Shown: positions 7,368-16,002 of the stretch, piece by piece
Layout of the letters: each line of letters begins with the position of its first letter
Position numbering within the stretch: position 1 is the stretch's first letter
DNA from: Candidatus Kuenenia stuttgartensis
Lineage (GTDB): Bacteria > Pseudomonadota > Alphaproteobacteria > SMXS01
Assembly: GCA_943329845.2 (NCBI GenBank)
Contig: CALQFM020000040.1
Coordinates: 1-36,432, forward strand
Direction of reading: 5' to 3'
DNA length: 36,432 nt
The notes under the pieces: model-generated
The model's input: only the letters and a program-made list of their open reading frames with translations
Databases searched by the model: none
Told to the model about the DNA's origin: nothing
Made by a program: the position numbers and the translations under genes

Positions 7368-7559
7368 TCAGTGCCCGCCGTCGCCGTCCAGGATGAACAG
7401 GCGGTCGCAATAGGGGCATTCGACCCGGCCGGTCTCGTCCATGTGTAGATAGACGCGGGGGTGGCCCAAGGCGCCCTCGCCGCCGTCGCAGGAGACTTCC
7501 ACCAGATGGGTGTGGATGGTTTCGGGGGCCTGCGGCGCGGATGCGGTTGGGTACGGCAC
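7368..7559 (-). CDS. zinc-finger domain protein (zf-CHCC, NDUFS6-like)
   Basis: Small protein of about 63 residues ending in the conserved zf-CHCC unit: VSCDGGEGALGHPRVYL, then VECPYCDRLFIL. Cys24, His33, Cys48 and Cys51 are the expected zinc ligands, and a G/D-rich tail follows. The same fold occurs in the mitochondrial complex I accessory subunit NDUFS6; bacterial stand-alone proteins are widespread in alphaproteobacteria and probably associate with respiratory complex I or serve as small metal-binding proteins. The start is uncertain: GTG at 7559 gives a normal length, but no good Shine-Dalgarno sequence is seen, and the longer ORF upstream would run into the divergent ABC ATPase gene. Confidence 0.75.
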   Translation of the reverse strand: MPYPTASAPQAPETIHTHLVEVSCDGGEGALGHPRVYLHMDETGRVECPYCDRLFILDGDGGH

Positions 7560-7686
7560 GGGGACTGTTCGCTTTTTGTGACGCCAGGGTCGTTGAGCTT
7601 TGCTTGGGCGGATGATACGGATTGCCGCTCGCACTTCAACCGATAGTGCGCGGCACACAACAGGCATGCAGGAAAACCGTCGCCCC

Positions 7687-8616
7687 ATGATCGCGCCCGA
7701 CAACGCCATCGAGATCAGGGGGCTCCGCAAACGCTATCGCGGTGGCAAGGGCCACGAAGCCCTGAAGGGCATCGACCTGGACATCCCGCGCGGCTCGTTC
7801 TTCGGCCTGCTCGGTCCCAACGGTGCCGGCAAGTCCACCCTGATCAACATCCTGGCCGGGCTGGTGAACAAGAGCGAGGGCGAGGTCCGCATCTGGGGCT
7901 TCGACATCGACAGGCAGCCGCGCAGCGCGCGCGCCAATATCGGCGTGGTGCCGCAGGAGATCAGCTTCGACGCGTTCTTCACGCCCTACGAGGCACTGGA
8001 GCTGCAGGCCGGGCTCTACGGCGTGCCCAAGCCCGAACGCCGGACCATGGACATCCTCGCGGCGATGGGCCTGACCGACAAGGCGCATTCCTATGCCCGC
8101 GCGCTGTCGGGCGGCATGAAACGCCGGCTGCTGGTCGCCAAGGCCATGGTGCACAGCCCGCCGATCCTGGTGCTCGACGAGCCCACCGCCGGCGTCGACA
8201 TCGAGCTGCGCCAGCAGCTGTGGGAGCACATCGAGGCACTCAAGAGCGGCGGCGTCACCATCATGCTGACGACGCACTACCTGGAAGAGGCCGAGCGGCT
8301 GTGCGACCGGATCGCCATCATCGACAAGGGTGTGGTGGTCGCCAACGAGCCGACCCAGACCCTGCTGCAGCGGATCGACGAGCGCGAACTGGTGCTCCGC
8401 CTCGACCGTTCGGTCGCCGGCGTGCCGGAAGGCCTGCGCGGCTTCCAGACGAAAACGCTGGCGGACAACGAGCTGTCCGTGCGCTACTCGGCCAGTCTGC
8501 ACCGTGTCGACGAGGTGCTGAGCGCCGTCCACGGCGCCGGCTATGGCATCCTCGACCTCACGATGCGCGAGGCCGATCTGGAGGACATCTTCATCAGCCT
8601 GACGAGCCGGAAATAG
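7687..8616 (+). CDS. ABC transporter ATP-binding protein (ABC-2 / YadG type)
   Basis: 309-residue ATPase with one nucleotide-binding domain: Walker [10 protein letters not shown] near residue 44, Q-loop VPQEISFD, signature LSGGMKRRL, Walker B ILVLDEP, and the H-loop TTHYLEEAE. The GGMKRR signature and the C-terminal extension of about 80 residues (ending [16 protein letters not shown]) are typical of DrrA/NodI/YadG-like ATPases that drive ABC-2 export permeases. No permease gene adjoins: nadB starts 1 base after the stop, so the partner must be encoded elsewhere. An alternative in-frame ATG at 7666 would add seven residues. Neither start has an ideal ribosome site. Export substrate unknown. 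Confidence 0.88.
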   Translation: MIAPDNAIEIRGLRKRYRGGKGHEALKGIDLDIPRGSFFGLLGPNGAGKSTLINILAGLVNKSEGEVRIWGFDIDRQPRSARANIGVVPQEISFDAFFTPYEALELQAGLYGVPKPERRTMDILAAMGLTDKAHSYARALSGGMKRRLLVAKAMVHSPPILVLDEPTAGVDIELRQQLWEHIEALKSGGVTIMLTTHYLEEAERLCDRIAIIDKGVVVANEPTQTLLQRIDERELVLRLDRSVAGVPEGLRGFQTKTLADNELSVRYSASLHRVDEVLSAVHGAGYGILDLTMREADLEDIFISLTSRK

Positions 8617-8617
8617 C

Positions 8618-10198
8618 ATGGCCAACGACGCGGACTTCGACGTCCTGGTGATCGGCAGCGGCGCGGCGGGCCTGACGCTGGCGCTGTGCGTGGCCGACCA
8701 TTGCAAGGTCGGCGTGGTCTCCAAGGCCAAGATCGATTCCGGCAGCACCAACTGGGCCCAGGGCGGCATCGCCGCCGTGCTCAGCACCACCGACACCTTC
8801 GATTCCCACGTCCAGGACACCCTGGTCGCCGGCGCCGGCCTGTGCGACCCGGAGGCCGTGCGCTTCACGGTCGAGGAAGGACCGGCCGCCATCCAGTGGC
8901 TGATCGACCAGGGCGTGCTGTTCGACACCACCAAGAGCGGCCCGTGGCACCTCACCCGCGAGGGCGGCCACAGCCACCGCAGGGTGATCCACAACAAGGA
9001 CGCCACCGGCAAGGCGGTGCAGCGCACGCTGGACGAACAGGCCAAGTCGCATCCGAACATCACGGTGCTGGAGAACTACCTCGCGGTCGACCTGATCAAC
9101 CGCGACACCGGCGGCGTGCGCGGCGCGTGCCGGGGCGCCTACCTTTACGATATCCGGGAATCACGGGTGAAGACCTGCGGCGCCAAGGCGACGGTGATCG
9201 CCACCGGCGGCGCCAGCCGCGTCTATCTTTACACCTCGAACCCGGACGGCTCGACCGGCGACGGCATCGCCATGGCATGGCGCGCCGGCTGCCGGGTGGC
9301 GAACATGGAGTTCAACCAGTTCCACCCCACCTGCCTCTACCATCCCGAGGCGCGCACCTTCCTGATCACCGAGGCGGTGCGCGGCGAGGGCGGCAAGCTG
9401 CTGCTGCCCAATGGCGAGCGCTTCATGAAGCGGTTCGATGCGCGCGGCGAGCTGGCCCCGCGCGACATCGTCGCCCGCGCCATCGACCACGAGATGAAGC
9501 GGCTGGGCCTGGAATGCGTCTATCTGGACATCAGCCACAAGAAGAAGAGCTTCATCAAGGAGCACTTCCCGAACATCTACAAGCAGTGCAAGAAGTTCGG
9601 CATCGACATCTCGAAAGAGCCGATCCCGGTGGTGCCCGCCGCGCACCATACCTGCGGCGGGGTGATGGTCGACAAGCATGGCCGCACCGACGTGGACGGT
9701 CTCTACTGCATCGGCGAGGCGTCCTATACCGGCCTGCACGGCGCCAACCGCCTGGCCAGCAATTCGTTGCTGGAATGCGTCGTCTACGCGACCAGCGCCG
9801 CCGAGGACATCCTGGAAAAGCTGGAGATCCTGCCCGCGCCGCCGGCGCTGAAGTCGTGGGACGAAAGCCGCGTCACCAACTCGGACGAGGAGGTCGTGGT
9901 GTCGCACAACTGGGACGAGCTGCGCCGCACCATGTGGAACTATGTGGGCATCGTGCGCACCGACAAGCGGCTGCGCCGCGCCCAGAGCCGAGTCGACCAT
10001 TTGCGCGCCGAGATCCAGGAGTACTACAGCAACTTCCGCGTCACGCCCGACCTGCTCGAGCTGCGTAACCTGGTGACCGTCGCCGACCTGATCGTCCGCT
10101 CCGCCGCCTCGCGCAAGGAAAGCCGCGGCCTGCATTACACGCTCGACTATCCGGACATGCTGCCAGATGCTTCTCCCACAATATTGGCGCCTGCATAA
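8618..10198 (+). CDS. nadB: L-aspartate oxidase
   Basis: 526-residue FAD enzyme that oxidises L-aspartate to iminoaspartate, the first step of de novo NAD synthesis. The N-terminal dinucleotide-binding motif is [13 protein letters not shown] (11-23). The succinate-dehydrogenase/NadB active-site blocks follow: [24 protein letters not shown], the flavin-linked [30 protein letters not shown], and [21 protein letters not shown]. The helical C-terminal domain is present ([11 protein letters not shown]). No nadA or nadC lies in the window. It begins 1 base after the ABC ATPase stop. Its stop at 10196-10198 is followed by CGAGGAGGCC, which looks like the original ribosome site of the aminotransferase gene now 1.1 kb downstream. 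Confidence 0.97.
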   Translation: MANDADFDVLVIGSGAAGLTLALCVADHCKVGVVSKAKIDSGSTNWAQGGIAAVLSTTDTFDSHVQDTLVAGAGLCDPEAVRFTVEEGPAAIQWLIDQGVLFDTTKSGPWHLTREGGHSHRRVIHNKDATGKAVQRTLDEQAKSHPNITVLENYLAVDLINRDTGGVRGACRGAYLYDIRESRVKTCGAKATVIATGGASRVYLYTSNPDGSTGDGIAMAWRAGCRVANMEFNQFHPTCLYHPEARTFLITEAVRGEGGKLLLPNGERFMKRFDARGELAPRDIVARAIDHEMKRLGLECVYLDISHKKKSFIKEHFPNIYKQCKKFGIDISKEPIPVVPAAHHTCGGVMVDKHGRTDVDGLYCIGEASYTGLHGANRLASNSLLECVVYATSAAEDILEKLEILPAPPALKSWDESRVTNSDEEVVVSHNWDELRRTMWNYVGIVRTDKRLRRAQSRVDHLRAEIQEYYSNFRVTPDLLELRNLVTVADLIVRSAASRKESRGLHYTLDYPDMLPDASPTILAPA

Positions 10199-10202
10199 CG
10201 AG

Positions 10203-10212
10203 GAGGCCTAGA
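10203..10212 (+). repeat. left direct repeat flanking the inserted AT-rich gene
   Basis: GAGGCCTAGA lies between the nadB stop and the GTG of the RelA/SpoT-domain gene. It recurs with one mismatch (GAGTCCTAGA) immediately after that gene's coding sequence at 11282-11291. The pair brackets the low-GC segment exactly, like a target-site duplication or the scar of a recombination event. This left copy contains the last bases of the AGGAGG Shine-Dalgarno sequence. Confidence 0.55.
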
Positions 10213-10214
10213 AA

Positions 10215-11282
10215 GTGGAGCCTGCAGACGAAAGCAATCTAAGGCAACGTTATGAGGAGAGCACTCCTCAGTATCGGAAACTTATCACTGAGGTAGAGCA
10301 ATGCCTTAGAGATGGATTAGAAAAATATAACATAAAATACCATAGTGTTAAGGGTAGGCTGAAGGAGTTTGAATCCATTGTTAGTAAAATTGATAGAAAA
10401 TATTATGCGGCCGAAGGTGATGAAGGGATAAGTAAGCCGCCTCATCTCGGGTTAATAGACGATATTGTCGGAATCCGCGTAGTTTGTTTGTTGTTTTCTG
10501 ATTTATCTCGAATATCAGATTTGATATTCTCTGAATTCTCCAATATTTCCTTTGATGATAAAATATACTCCTCTGAACATTCATTTGGATACATGAGTAT
10601 TCATTTTATATGCAAAATCAAGGACGAATATAATGGCCCCCACTATGATGATATTAAAGGAGTTCATTTCGAAATACAATTACGAACTATTTCCATGGAT
10701 GCGTGGGCATCGTTGTCGCATTTTCTTAGCTATAAGGGTGAGGGGGACGTGCCGTCCGAGTTAAAAAAATCGTTGAATGCCCTGAGCGCGCTGTTTTTTG
10801 TCGCAGACTCTCAGTTCGATTCTTTCTACGAAAATTCATCTAAATATAAAGAAAAGGCGTCGAAGGAGATACTTTCTGAGCGGGATCTTGATATAAATAT
10901 TGATACACTTTCCGCATTTCTAAAGAAGAAATATCCCGATAGGAGCCATCATGAGGGAGATTCTTTGTCTTCTCTCATCGAAGATTTAAGGGCCTGTGGG
11001 ATAGTAAAGACCTCAGAGTTGGAGGTATTGTTGGATAAATATAAGAATTTATTTCTTTATTACGAACGCGGCAATCCACCTAACTCTGTAGATAATAAAA
11101 ACAAGAATAATAAAAGAAATAAATATGCCGATGTTGGGGTTGTTAGGTTGACATTAAAACTAATATCAGATAAGAATCTCAAATCCATTAACGAGATAAG
11201 GAATAAGAATGGTGCCCATATTGAAGAGGGAGATGATTATCGACGTGCGCGCGAAGAATTTAACAAAATAAAGCAAAAATAG
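10215..11282 (+). CDS. RelA/SpoT-domain protein, small alarmone synthetase-like, horizontally acquired
   Basis: 355 residues. The N-terminal half (about 40-190) is a (p)ppGpp-synthetase-type nucleotidyltransferase: VKGRLKEFESIVSKI (substrate lysine/arginine block), DDIVGIRVVCLL with the catalytic Asp83, FGYMSIH with the base-stacking Tyr126, and FEIQLRTISMDAWASLSH with catalytic Glu153, then YKGEG. No HD hydrolase, TGS or ACT domain is present, so it is a single-function synthetase or a toxSAS-type enzyme. The C-terminal 165 residues are charged, lysine/asparagine-rich and unrecognised; they might regulate the enzyme. Base composition is about 40% G+C or less, against about two thirds in its neighbours, and codon use is A/T-ending, so recent transfer is very likely. 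It starts with GTG eight bases after AGGAGG. No separate antitoxin gene adjoins. Confidence 0.85.
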   Translation: MEPADESNLRQRYEESTPQYRKLITEVEQCLRDGLEKYNIKYHSVKGRLKEFESIVSKIDRKYYAAEGDEGISKPPHLGLIDDIVGIRVVCLLFSDLSRISDLIFSEFSNISFDDKIYSSEHSFGYMSIHFICKIKDEYNGPHYDDIKGVHFEIQLRTISMDAWASLSHFLSYKGEGDVPSELKKSLNALSALFFVADSQFDSFYENSSKYKEKASKEILSERDLDINIDTLSAFLKKKYPDRSHHEGDSLSSLIEDLRACGIVKTSELEVLLDKYKNLFLYYERGNPPNSVDNKNKNNKRNKYADVGVVRLTLKLISDKNLKSINEIRNKNGAHIEEGDDYRRAREEFNKIKQK

Positions 11283-11291
11283 AGTCCTAGA
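11282..11291 (+). repeat. right direct repeat flanking the inserted AT-rich gene
   Basis: GAGTCCTAGA overlaps the last base of the RelA/SpoT-domain gene's stop codon and the A of the following ATG. It matches the left copy at 10203-10212 in 9 of 10 bases. The mismatch (T for G) lies inside what would have been the AGGAGG ribosome site, so the aminotransferase gene now has a weaker site than the inserted gene. Confidence 0.55.
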
Positions 11292-12199
11292 TGTCGCGCG
11301 TCGCCTATGTCAACGGCTTATACCTGCCCTATGCCCACGCGGCGGTCCATGTGGACGACCGCGCGGTGCAGTTCGCCGACGCGGCCTACGAGGTGATCGC
11401 GGTCATCGGTGGCCGGATCGCCGACCTGGACCCGCATCTCGACCGTCTCGACCGGTCACTGTCCGAACTGCGCATCGCCGGCCATCCGCGCCGCGCCGCG
11501 CTGACGGTGATCGCCAGGGAGATGCTGCGCCGGAACCGGCTGCAATACGGCCTGCTCTACATCCAGGTCGGCCGCGGCGCGCCCGGCCTGCGCCATTCGC
11601 CGCGCGACAGCGCGTTCCCGAAGGACGTGCGTCCCTCGGTGATCATGACCTGCCGGCCGCTGGATTTTTCCCGGGTCGCCGCCCGCGCCGCGTCGGGCGT
11701 CGCGGTGGCGACTATGCAGGACCAGCGCTGGGGCCGGGTCGACATCAAGGCGGTCTCGCTGCTGCCCAACGCGCTGGCCAAGCAGGCGGCGCGCGAGGCC
11801 GGCGCGTTCGAGGCCTGGATGGTCGACCGCGAGGGCAAGGTGACCGAAGGCGCCTCGACCAACGCCTGGATCGTCGAGGCCGACGGCACCATCGTCACGC
11901 GTCCCCTGTCCAGCAACATCCTGGCCGGCATCACCCGTCAGGTGGTGATCGCCCAGGCGCGCGACGCCGGCCTCAAGGTCGTCGAGCGCGCCTTCACCGT
12001 GGCCGAGGCGCTGTCCGCCAAGGAAGCGTTCTTCACCAGCACCACCGGCGGGCCCATCCCGGTGGTGACCATCGACGGCAAGCCGGTGGCGAACGCCGCG
12101 CCGGGCGAGGTGACCGAAAAACTGGTCGGCCTCTACCGGCGGCACCTGGCCTCGTTCGCGGCCGATCCGGAGGCGGCGTTCCACACGCTGGGCGGCTGA
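11291..12199 (+). CDS. dat: D-amino acid aminotransferase (class IV PLP)
   Basis: 302 residues of the branched-chain/D-amino-acid aminotransferase fold (class IV). It opens with VAYVNGLYLPYAHAAVHVDDRAVQFADAAYEV, as in D-alanine aminotransferases, and has the PLP lysine Lys153 (VDIKAVSLLPN), EGASTNAWIV as the cofactor-phosphate loop, and the TSTTGGPIPV segment near the C-terminus. The reaction exchanges the amino group between D-amino acids and 2-oxo acids, supplying D-glutamate/D-alanine for peptidoglycan or degrading D-amino acids. The stop overlaps the next ATG (TGATG), so it is coupled to the HAD gene. Its own upstream site is only GAGTCCTAG because an AT-rich gene sits between it and nadB. 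Branched-chain aminotransferase or aminodeoxychorismate lyase are less likely alternatives. Confidence 0.88.
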   Translation: MSRVAYVNGLYLPYAHAAVHVDDRAVQFADAAYEVIAVIGGRIADLDPHLDRLDRSLSELRIAGHPRRAALTVIAREMLRRNRLQYGLLYIQVGRGAPGLRHSPRDSAFPKDVRPSVIMTCRPLDFSRVAARAASGVAVATMQDQRWGRVDIKAVSLLPNALAKQAAREAGAFEAWMVDREGKVTEGASTNAWIVEADGTIVTRPLSSNILAGITRQVVIAQARDAGLKVVERAFTVAEALSAKEAFFTSTTGGPIPVVTIDGKPVANAAPGEVTEKLVGLYRRHLASFAADPEAAFHTLGG

Positions 12200-12870
12200 T
12201 GGCGCACGAGCTCTACAACAAGGCGACCTGGATCTTCGACCTCGACAACACGCTCTATCCGGCGGCGTGCGACCTGTTCGCCCAGATCGACGTGAAGATG
12301 GGCGCCTATATCTCGAAGCTGCTGAGCGTCGACCTGATCGAGGCGCGCAAGGTGCAGAAGGACTACTTCATGCAGTACGGCACCACGCTGGCCGGACTGA
12401 TGCGCCACCACGACGTCGATCCGCACGACTACCTGGACTATGTCCACGACATCGACGTCACCGTCGTCATGCCGGACGAGCGCATGGCGCAGGCGCTGGA
12501 GAAGCTGCCCGGCCGCAAGATCGTCTACACCAACGGTTCGGCCGGCCACGCGGCGCGGGTGATGGAACGGCTGGGCATCACCCACCTGTTCGAGGGCACC
12601 TTCGACGTGCTGGCGTCGGACTTCATCCCCAAGCCCGATCCGGGTGCGTTCACCGCGCTGATCGAGGCCTATGCCATCGACCCGGACGACGCGGTGATGG
12701 TCGAGGACCTGGCCAAGAACCTGATCCCGGCCCACGACCTGGGCATCACCACGGTGTGGATACCGACGGCTTCCGAATGGTCGCGGGCGGGCGCCGACCG
12801 CAGCTTCATCGATTACGTCGCCGACGACCTGTCCGCCTGGCTCGCGGATGTCGCGGGCCTTGCCGATTGA
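12199..12870 (+). CDS. HAD-family pyrimidine 5'-nucleotidase
   Basis: 223 residues. HAD motif I is FDLDNTLYPA (nucleophile Asp14 and acid Asp16), motif II is VYTNGS, motif III is the Lys of KPDPGAF, and motif IV is VEDLAKN. The DNTLYPA form and the helical cap with a MGAYISKLL segment match the Sdt1/Phm8-like pyrimidine 5'-nucleotidases common in alphaproteobacteria, which dephosphorylate UMP/CMP or related phosphates. It overlaps the aminotransferase stop by one base and lies 54 bases before dapD on the same strand. Confidence 0.85.
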   Translation: MAHELYNKATWIFDLDNTLYPAACDLFAQIDVKMGAYISKLLSVDLIEARKVQKDYFMQYGTTLAGLMRHHDVDPHDYLDYVHDIDVTVVMPDERMAQALEKLPGRKIVYTNGSAGHAARVMERLGITHLFEGTFDVLASDFIPKPDPGAFTALIEAYAIDPDDAVMVEDLAKNLIPAHDLGITTVWIPTASEWSRAGADRSFIDYVADDLSAWLADVAGLAD

Positions 12871-12924
12871 CAGGGCGTCCGGCGCGGCTATGGTCTCCGC
12901 GCCTCAAGATTGAAGGATAGAGCC

Positions 12925-13770
12925 ATGAGCCTGACGAGCCTGGAGCCGATCATCGACCGCGCCTGGGAAGAGCGCGACGGGATTTCCCTGACCACCACCG
13001 GCGAGGTCCGCGACGCGGTCGATTCGGCGCTGTCCGCCCTCGACGCCGGCAAGGCGCGCGTGGCCGAGAAGACCGATGGCGGCTGGGTCGTCAACCAGTG
13101 GCTCAAGAAGGCGGTGCTGCTGTCGTTTCGCCTCAACGACATGGAGCCGATCACCGGCGGCCCCGGCAAAGCCACAAGATGGTTCGACAAGGTGCCGTCC
13201 AAGTTCGACGGCTGGGGCGTCGAGGAATTCCGCAACGCCCGCTTCCGAGCCGTTCCCGGCTGCTTCGTGCGCCGCTCGGCCTATATCGCCCCCGGCGTGG
13301 TGCTGATGCCCAGCTTCGTCAACCTGGGCGCCCATGTGGGCGAGAACTCCATGATCGACACCTGGGCCACCGTCGGCTCCTGCGCCCAGATCGGCCGGAA
13401 CTGCCATATCTCGGGCGGTGCCGGCATCGGCGGCGTGCTCGAGCCGCTGCAGGCCGACCCGGTCCGCATCGAGGACAACGTGTTCATCGGCGCCCGTTCG
13501 GAGGTCGCCGAAGGCGTCATCGTCGAGGAGGGTTCGGTGCTGTCCATGGGCGTCTATATCGGCGCCAGCACCAAGATCGTCGACCGCGATACCGGCGAGG
13601 TGTTCTACGGCCGCGTGCCCGCCTATTCGGTGGTGGTGCCCGGCGCGCTCCCCGGCAAGGCGCTGCCCGACGGCACGCCCGGCCCCAGCCTGTACTGCGC
13701 GGTGATCGTGAAGCGCGTCGACGAGAAGACCCGTTCGAAGACGTCGATCAACGAGCTGCTGCGGACCTGA
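12925..13770 (+). CDS. dapD: 2,3,4,5-tetrahydropyridine-2,6-dicarboxylate N-succinyltransferase
   Basis: 281 residues. The enzyme transfers succinyl from succinyl-CoA to tetrahydrodipicolinate in the succinylase branch of lysine/meso-diaminopimelate synthesis. The N-terminal helical domain ([13 protein letters not shown]) leads to a left-handed parallel beta-helix built from hexapeptide repeats at about 100-230 ([58 protein letters not shown]). The last of these blocks is a DapD signature. I start it at the ATG at 12925, which has AAGGA 8 bases upstream, rather than at the ATG 15 bases earlier. dapE follows after a repeat-containing spacer, so the two consecutive pathway steps are adjacent. 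Confidence 0.97.
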   Translation: MSLTSLEPIIDRAWEERDGISLTTTGEVRDAVDSALSALDAGKARVAEKTDGGWVVNQWLKKAVLLSFRLNDMEPITGGPGKATRWFDKVPSKFDGWGVEEFRNARFRAVPGCFVRRSAYIAPGVVLMPSFVNLGAHVGENSMIDTWATVGSCAQIGRNCHISGGAGIGGVLEPLQADPVRIEDNVFIGARSEVAEGVIVEEGSVLSMGVYIGASTKIVDRDTGEVFYGRVPAYSVVVPGALPGKALPDGTPGPSLYCAVIVKRVDEKTRSKTSINELLRT

Positions 13771-13785
13771 CCGCCGCTCTTCAGC

Positions 13786-13953
13786 CGTCATCCCCGCGCA
13801 CGCGGGGACCCAGCTCTTCACAGAGCGCGGTTTCCTGCAAATAGTGATGAGCGTGATAGACTTGTACCGGCGACGACGTCGTTCCGCCTCGAAGGCTCAG
13901 GTCGATGGCGGTGCCCTACGAAGAGCTGGGTCCCCGCGTGCGCGGGGATGACG
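13786..13953. repeat. REP-like element A: two perfect 33-bp inverted arms
   Basis: The arm at 13786-13818 is the exact reverse complement of the arm at 13921-13953, separated by 102 bases. Each arm is itself a hairpin (CCCCGCG-CA-CGCGGGG) followed by ACCCAGCTCTT. This fits the bacterial interspersed mosaic/REP pattern of short palindromes in intergenic space. It lies between dapD and dapE, which are codirectional, and the right arm ends 17 bases before the dapE start, so it could affect dapE expression or attenuate read-through. Confidence 0.75.
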
Positions 13954-13970
13954 ATTTTGGGGGATGGGCT

Positions 13971-15125
13971 GTGGTTGTGGCGAACATTGATCCAATCGAG
14001 TTGACCCAGGCACTGATCCGCCGCCCCAGCGTGACGCCGGCGGACGCGGGCGCGCTCGACGTGCTGCAGCGGGCGCTGGAGCAGCTTGGCTTCGCCTGCC
14101 GGCGCTACGTATTCTCCGAGGACGGCACGTCGGACATCGACAACCTCTACGCCCGGCTCGGCACGGCGCTGCCCAACTTCTGCTTCGCCGGGCACACGGA
14201 TGTGGTGCCGGTCGGCGACGTGGCCGGCTGGACGGTCGATCCGTTCGGGGCGCAGATCATCGACGGCAATCTGTTCGGGCGCGGCGCGGCCGACATGAAG
14301 GCGGCGATCGCCTGCTTCACCGCGGCGGCCGGACGCTTCGCCGCCGCGCACAAGGACTTTCCCGGCTCCATCAGCCTGCTGATCACCGGCGACGAGGAAG
14401 GCCCGTCGATCAATGGCACGAAGAAGGTGCTGGAGGCGCTGCGGGAAGAGGGCGAGCAGCTGACCCATTGCCTGGTCGGCGAGCCCACGAATCCCATCAA
14501 GCTCGGCGACATGGCCAAGATCGGCCGGCGCGGCAGCCTCAATGGCCTGGTCACCGTCAACGGCGTGCAGGGCCACGTGGCCTATCCGCACCTGGCCGAC
14601 AATCCGGCGCCGAAGCTGGCGCGGCTGATGGCCCGGCTGGTGGAACTGGAGCTGGACCGGGGCAACGCCCACTTCCAGGCGTCCAACCTGGAGATCACCG
14701 CCATGGAGACGAGCCCGGGCGCCGAGAACGTCATCCCGGCCTGGGCGCGCTGCCGCTTCAACGTGCGGTTCAACAGCGACCATTCGTCCGAGGACGTGGA
14801 GCGGCTGGTGCGCAATGCGCTCGACCAGGAACTGATCGACTACGACCTCACGATCAAGGTCAGCGGCGAATCCTTCCTGACGCCGCCGGGCAGGCTGAGC
14901 AGCCTGATCGTCGATGCCTGCAAGGCGGTGCTGGGCGTGGAGCCGGAGCTGAGCACCACCGGCGGCACGTCCGACGCGCGCTTCATCAAGGACTACTGCC
15001 CGGTGATCGAGTTCGGCATGGCGAGCGGCACCATGCACAAGGTCGACGAGCGGGTCGCGGTGTCGGACGTCGAGGGCCTGACCCGGATCTATGAAGAAGT
15101 GCTGAAGCGCTACTTCGCCTCTTGA
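13971..15125 (+). CDS. dapE: succinyl-diaminopimelate desuccinylase
   Basis: About 384 residues, M20 metallopeptidase family. It hydrolyses N-succinyl-LL-2,6-diaminopimelate, two steps after DapD. Zinc ligands and catalytic residues stand in the usual blocks: [39 protein letters not shown] (general base Glu and ligand), [20 protein letters not shown], and the C-terminal [21 protein letters not shown]. Start: GTG at 13971 follows GGGGGA by 5-6 bases; GTG at 13977 is an alternative. A longer in-frame ATG at 13905 would translate the REP-like repeat into an unconserved N-terminus and was rejected. Convergent with truA across another repeat. Confidence 0.96.
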   Translation: MVVANIDPIELTQALIRRPSVTPADAGALDVLQRALEQLGFACRRYVFSEDGTSDIDNLYARLGTALPNFCFAGHTDVVPVGDVAGWTVDPFGAQIIDGNLFGRGAADMKAAIACFTAAAGRFAAAHKDFPGSISLLITGDEEGPSINGTKKVLEALREEGEQLTHCLVGEPTNPIKLGDMAKIGRRGSLNGLVTVNGVQGHVAYPHLADNPAPKLARLMARLVELELDRGNAHFQASNLEITAMETSPGAENVIPAWARCRFNVRFNSDHSSEDVERLVRNALDQELIDYDLTIKVSGESFLTPPGRLSSLIVDACKAVLGVEPELSTTGGTSDARFIKDYCPVIEFGMASGTMHKVDERVAVSDVEGLTRIYEEVLKRYFAS

Positions 15126-15132
15126 ACCTTCG

Positions 15133-15258
15133 CCCTTTGGGAGAGGGATGGACCCGCGCAAAGCGCGGGAGGGTGAGGGGCGTTGTTCGGGCAAGGGTGG
15201 GGACGGAGTTTGGGGCAGGCAACGCCCCTCACCCTGACCCTCTCCCAGAGGGAGAGGG
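15133..15258. repeat. REP-like element B between dapE and truA
   Basis: Inverted arms AGGGTGAGGGGCGTT (15170-15184) and AACGCCCCTCACCCT (15221-15235) face each other. Outside them GGGAGAGGG-type blocks recur (15139-15147 and 15238-15258), so the arms are longer but interrupted: the left one holds an extra hairpin CCCGCGC-AAA-GCGCGGG at 15153-15169. The element extends into the 3' end of truA, supplying its last codons and stop. Confidence 0.65.
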
Positions 15259-16002
15259 TATCTGCGGGTAGATCACCCGCGTCAGGTACAGCCCGTCGGG
15301 TGGCGCGTTCAGCCCCAGCTGCTGCCTGTCCCGCGCGTCCAGCGCCGCCGTCACGTGGCCCGCCGTCCATTTGCCCTCGCCGACCAGCTTCAAAGTGCCG
15401 ACCATTGACCGCACCTGATGGTGCAGGAACGAACGCGCCTCGGCGATCACCGTGATCTCGTCGCCGTGGCGCATGACGTCGAGCCGGTCGAGGGTCTTCA
15501 GCGGCGACTGGGCCTGGCAGTGCACCGAGCGGAAGGTGGTGAAGTCGTGCCGGCCAACCAGACGCTGGGCCGCCGCGTGCATGGCGGCGGCATCGAGCGG
15601 CACCGGCACCTGCCACGCCAGGCCATGGTCGAAGGTCAGCGGCGGCCGCCGGTTGACGATGCGGTAGCGGTAGGCGCGCCCGATGGCGTCAAACCGGGCA
15701 TGGAAATCGGGCGTTGCCACCACTGCGTCCAGCACCGCGACCGGATCGGGTTTCAAATGATGGTTGAGGGCGCCCTGGACCTCGTTCGGGCTTTTCTCGG
15801 CCGTCAGGTCGAAATGCACCACCTGGGCCTCGGCATGAACGCCCGCGTCGGTTCGGCCCGCGCCGGTGACAGTCACCGTCTCGCCGCAGAACTTGCCGAT
15901 GGCCGTCTCCAGAGCCGCCTGAACCGACGGCCCATTGGTCTGGCGCTGGAATCCGACGAACGGCCCGCCGTCATATTCGATGGTGAGGCGATAGCGCGGC
16001 AT
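15229..16002 (-). CDS. truA: tRNA pseudouridine(38-40) synthase
   Basis: 257 residues. The enzyme isomerises uridines 38-40 in the anticodon arm of many tRNAs. It shows the TruA start ([18 protein letters not shown]), the catalytic aspartate in [11 protein letters not shown], the [13 protein letters not shown] block, [16 protein letters not shown], and [14 protein letters not shown] near the C-terminus. The final residues PSPSGRGSG and the TGA are encoded by an intergenic repeat, so the tail is not part of the conserved fold, which should end near VIYPQ. The ATG overlaps the fmt stop by one base (TGATG). Operon order on the minus strand is def-fmt-truA. Confidence 0.96.
   Translation of the reverse strand: MPRYRLTIEYDGGPFVGFQRQTNGPSVQAALETAIGKFCGETVTVTGAGRTDAGVHAEAQVVHFDLTAEKSPNEVQGALNHHLKPDPVAVLDAVVATPDFHARFDAIGRAYRYRIVNRRPPLTFDHGLAWQVPVPLDAAAMHAAAQRLVGRHDFTTFRSVHCQAQSPLKTLDRLDVMRHGDEITVIAEARSFLHHQVRSMVGTLKLVGEGKWTAGHVTAALDARDRQQLGLNAPPDGLYLTRVIYPQIPSPSGRGSG

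Noticed and set aside
7292-7660. A 122-codon minus-strand frame overlapping the zinc-finger gene
   Set aside because: Proline/arginine-rich out-of-frame reading of the zf-CHCC gene; the cysteine/histidine motif is only in the chosen frame.
13905-13970. Longer dapE N-terminus from the ATG at 13905
   Set aside because: It would translate the 33-bp repeat arm, giving a non-conserved leader; GTG at 13971 has a ribosome site and begins near the conserved [14 protein letters not shown].
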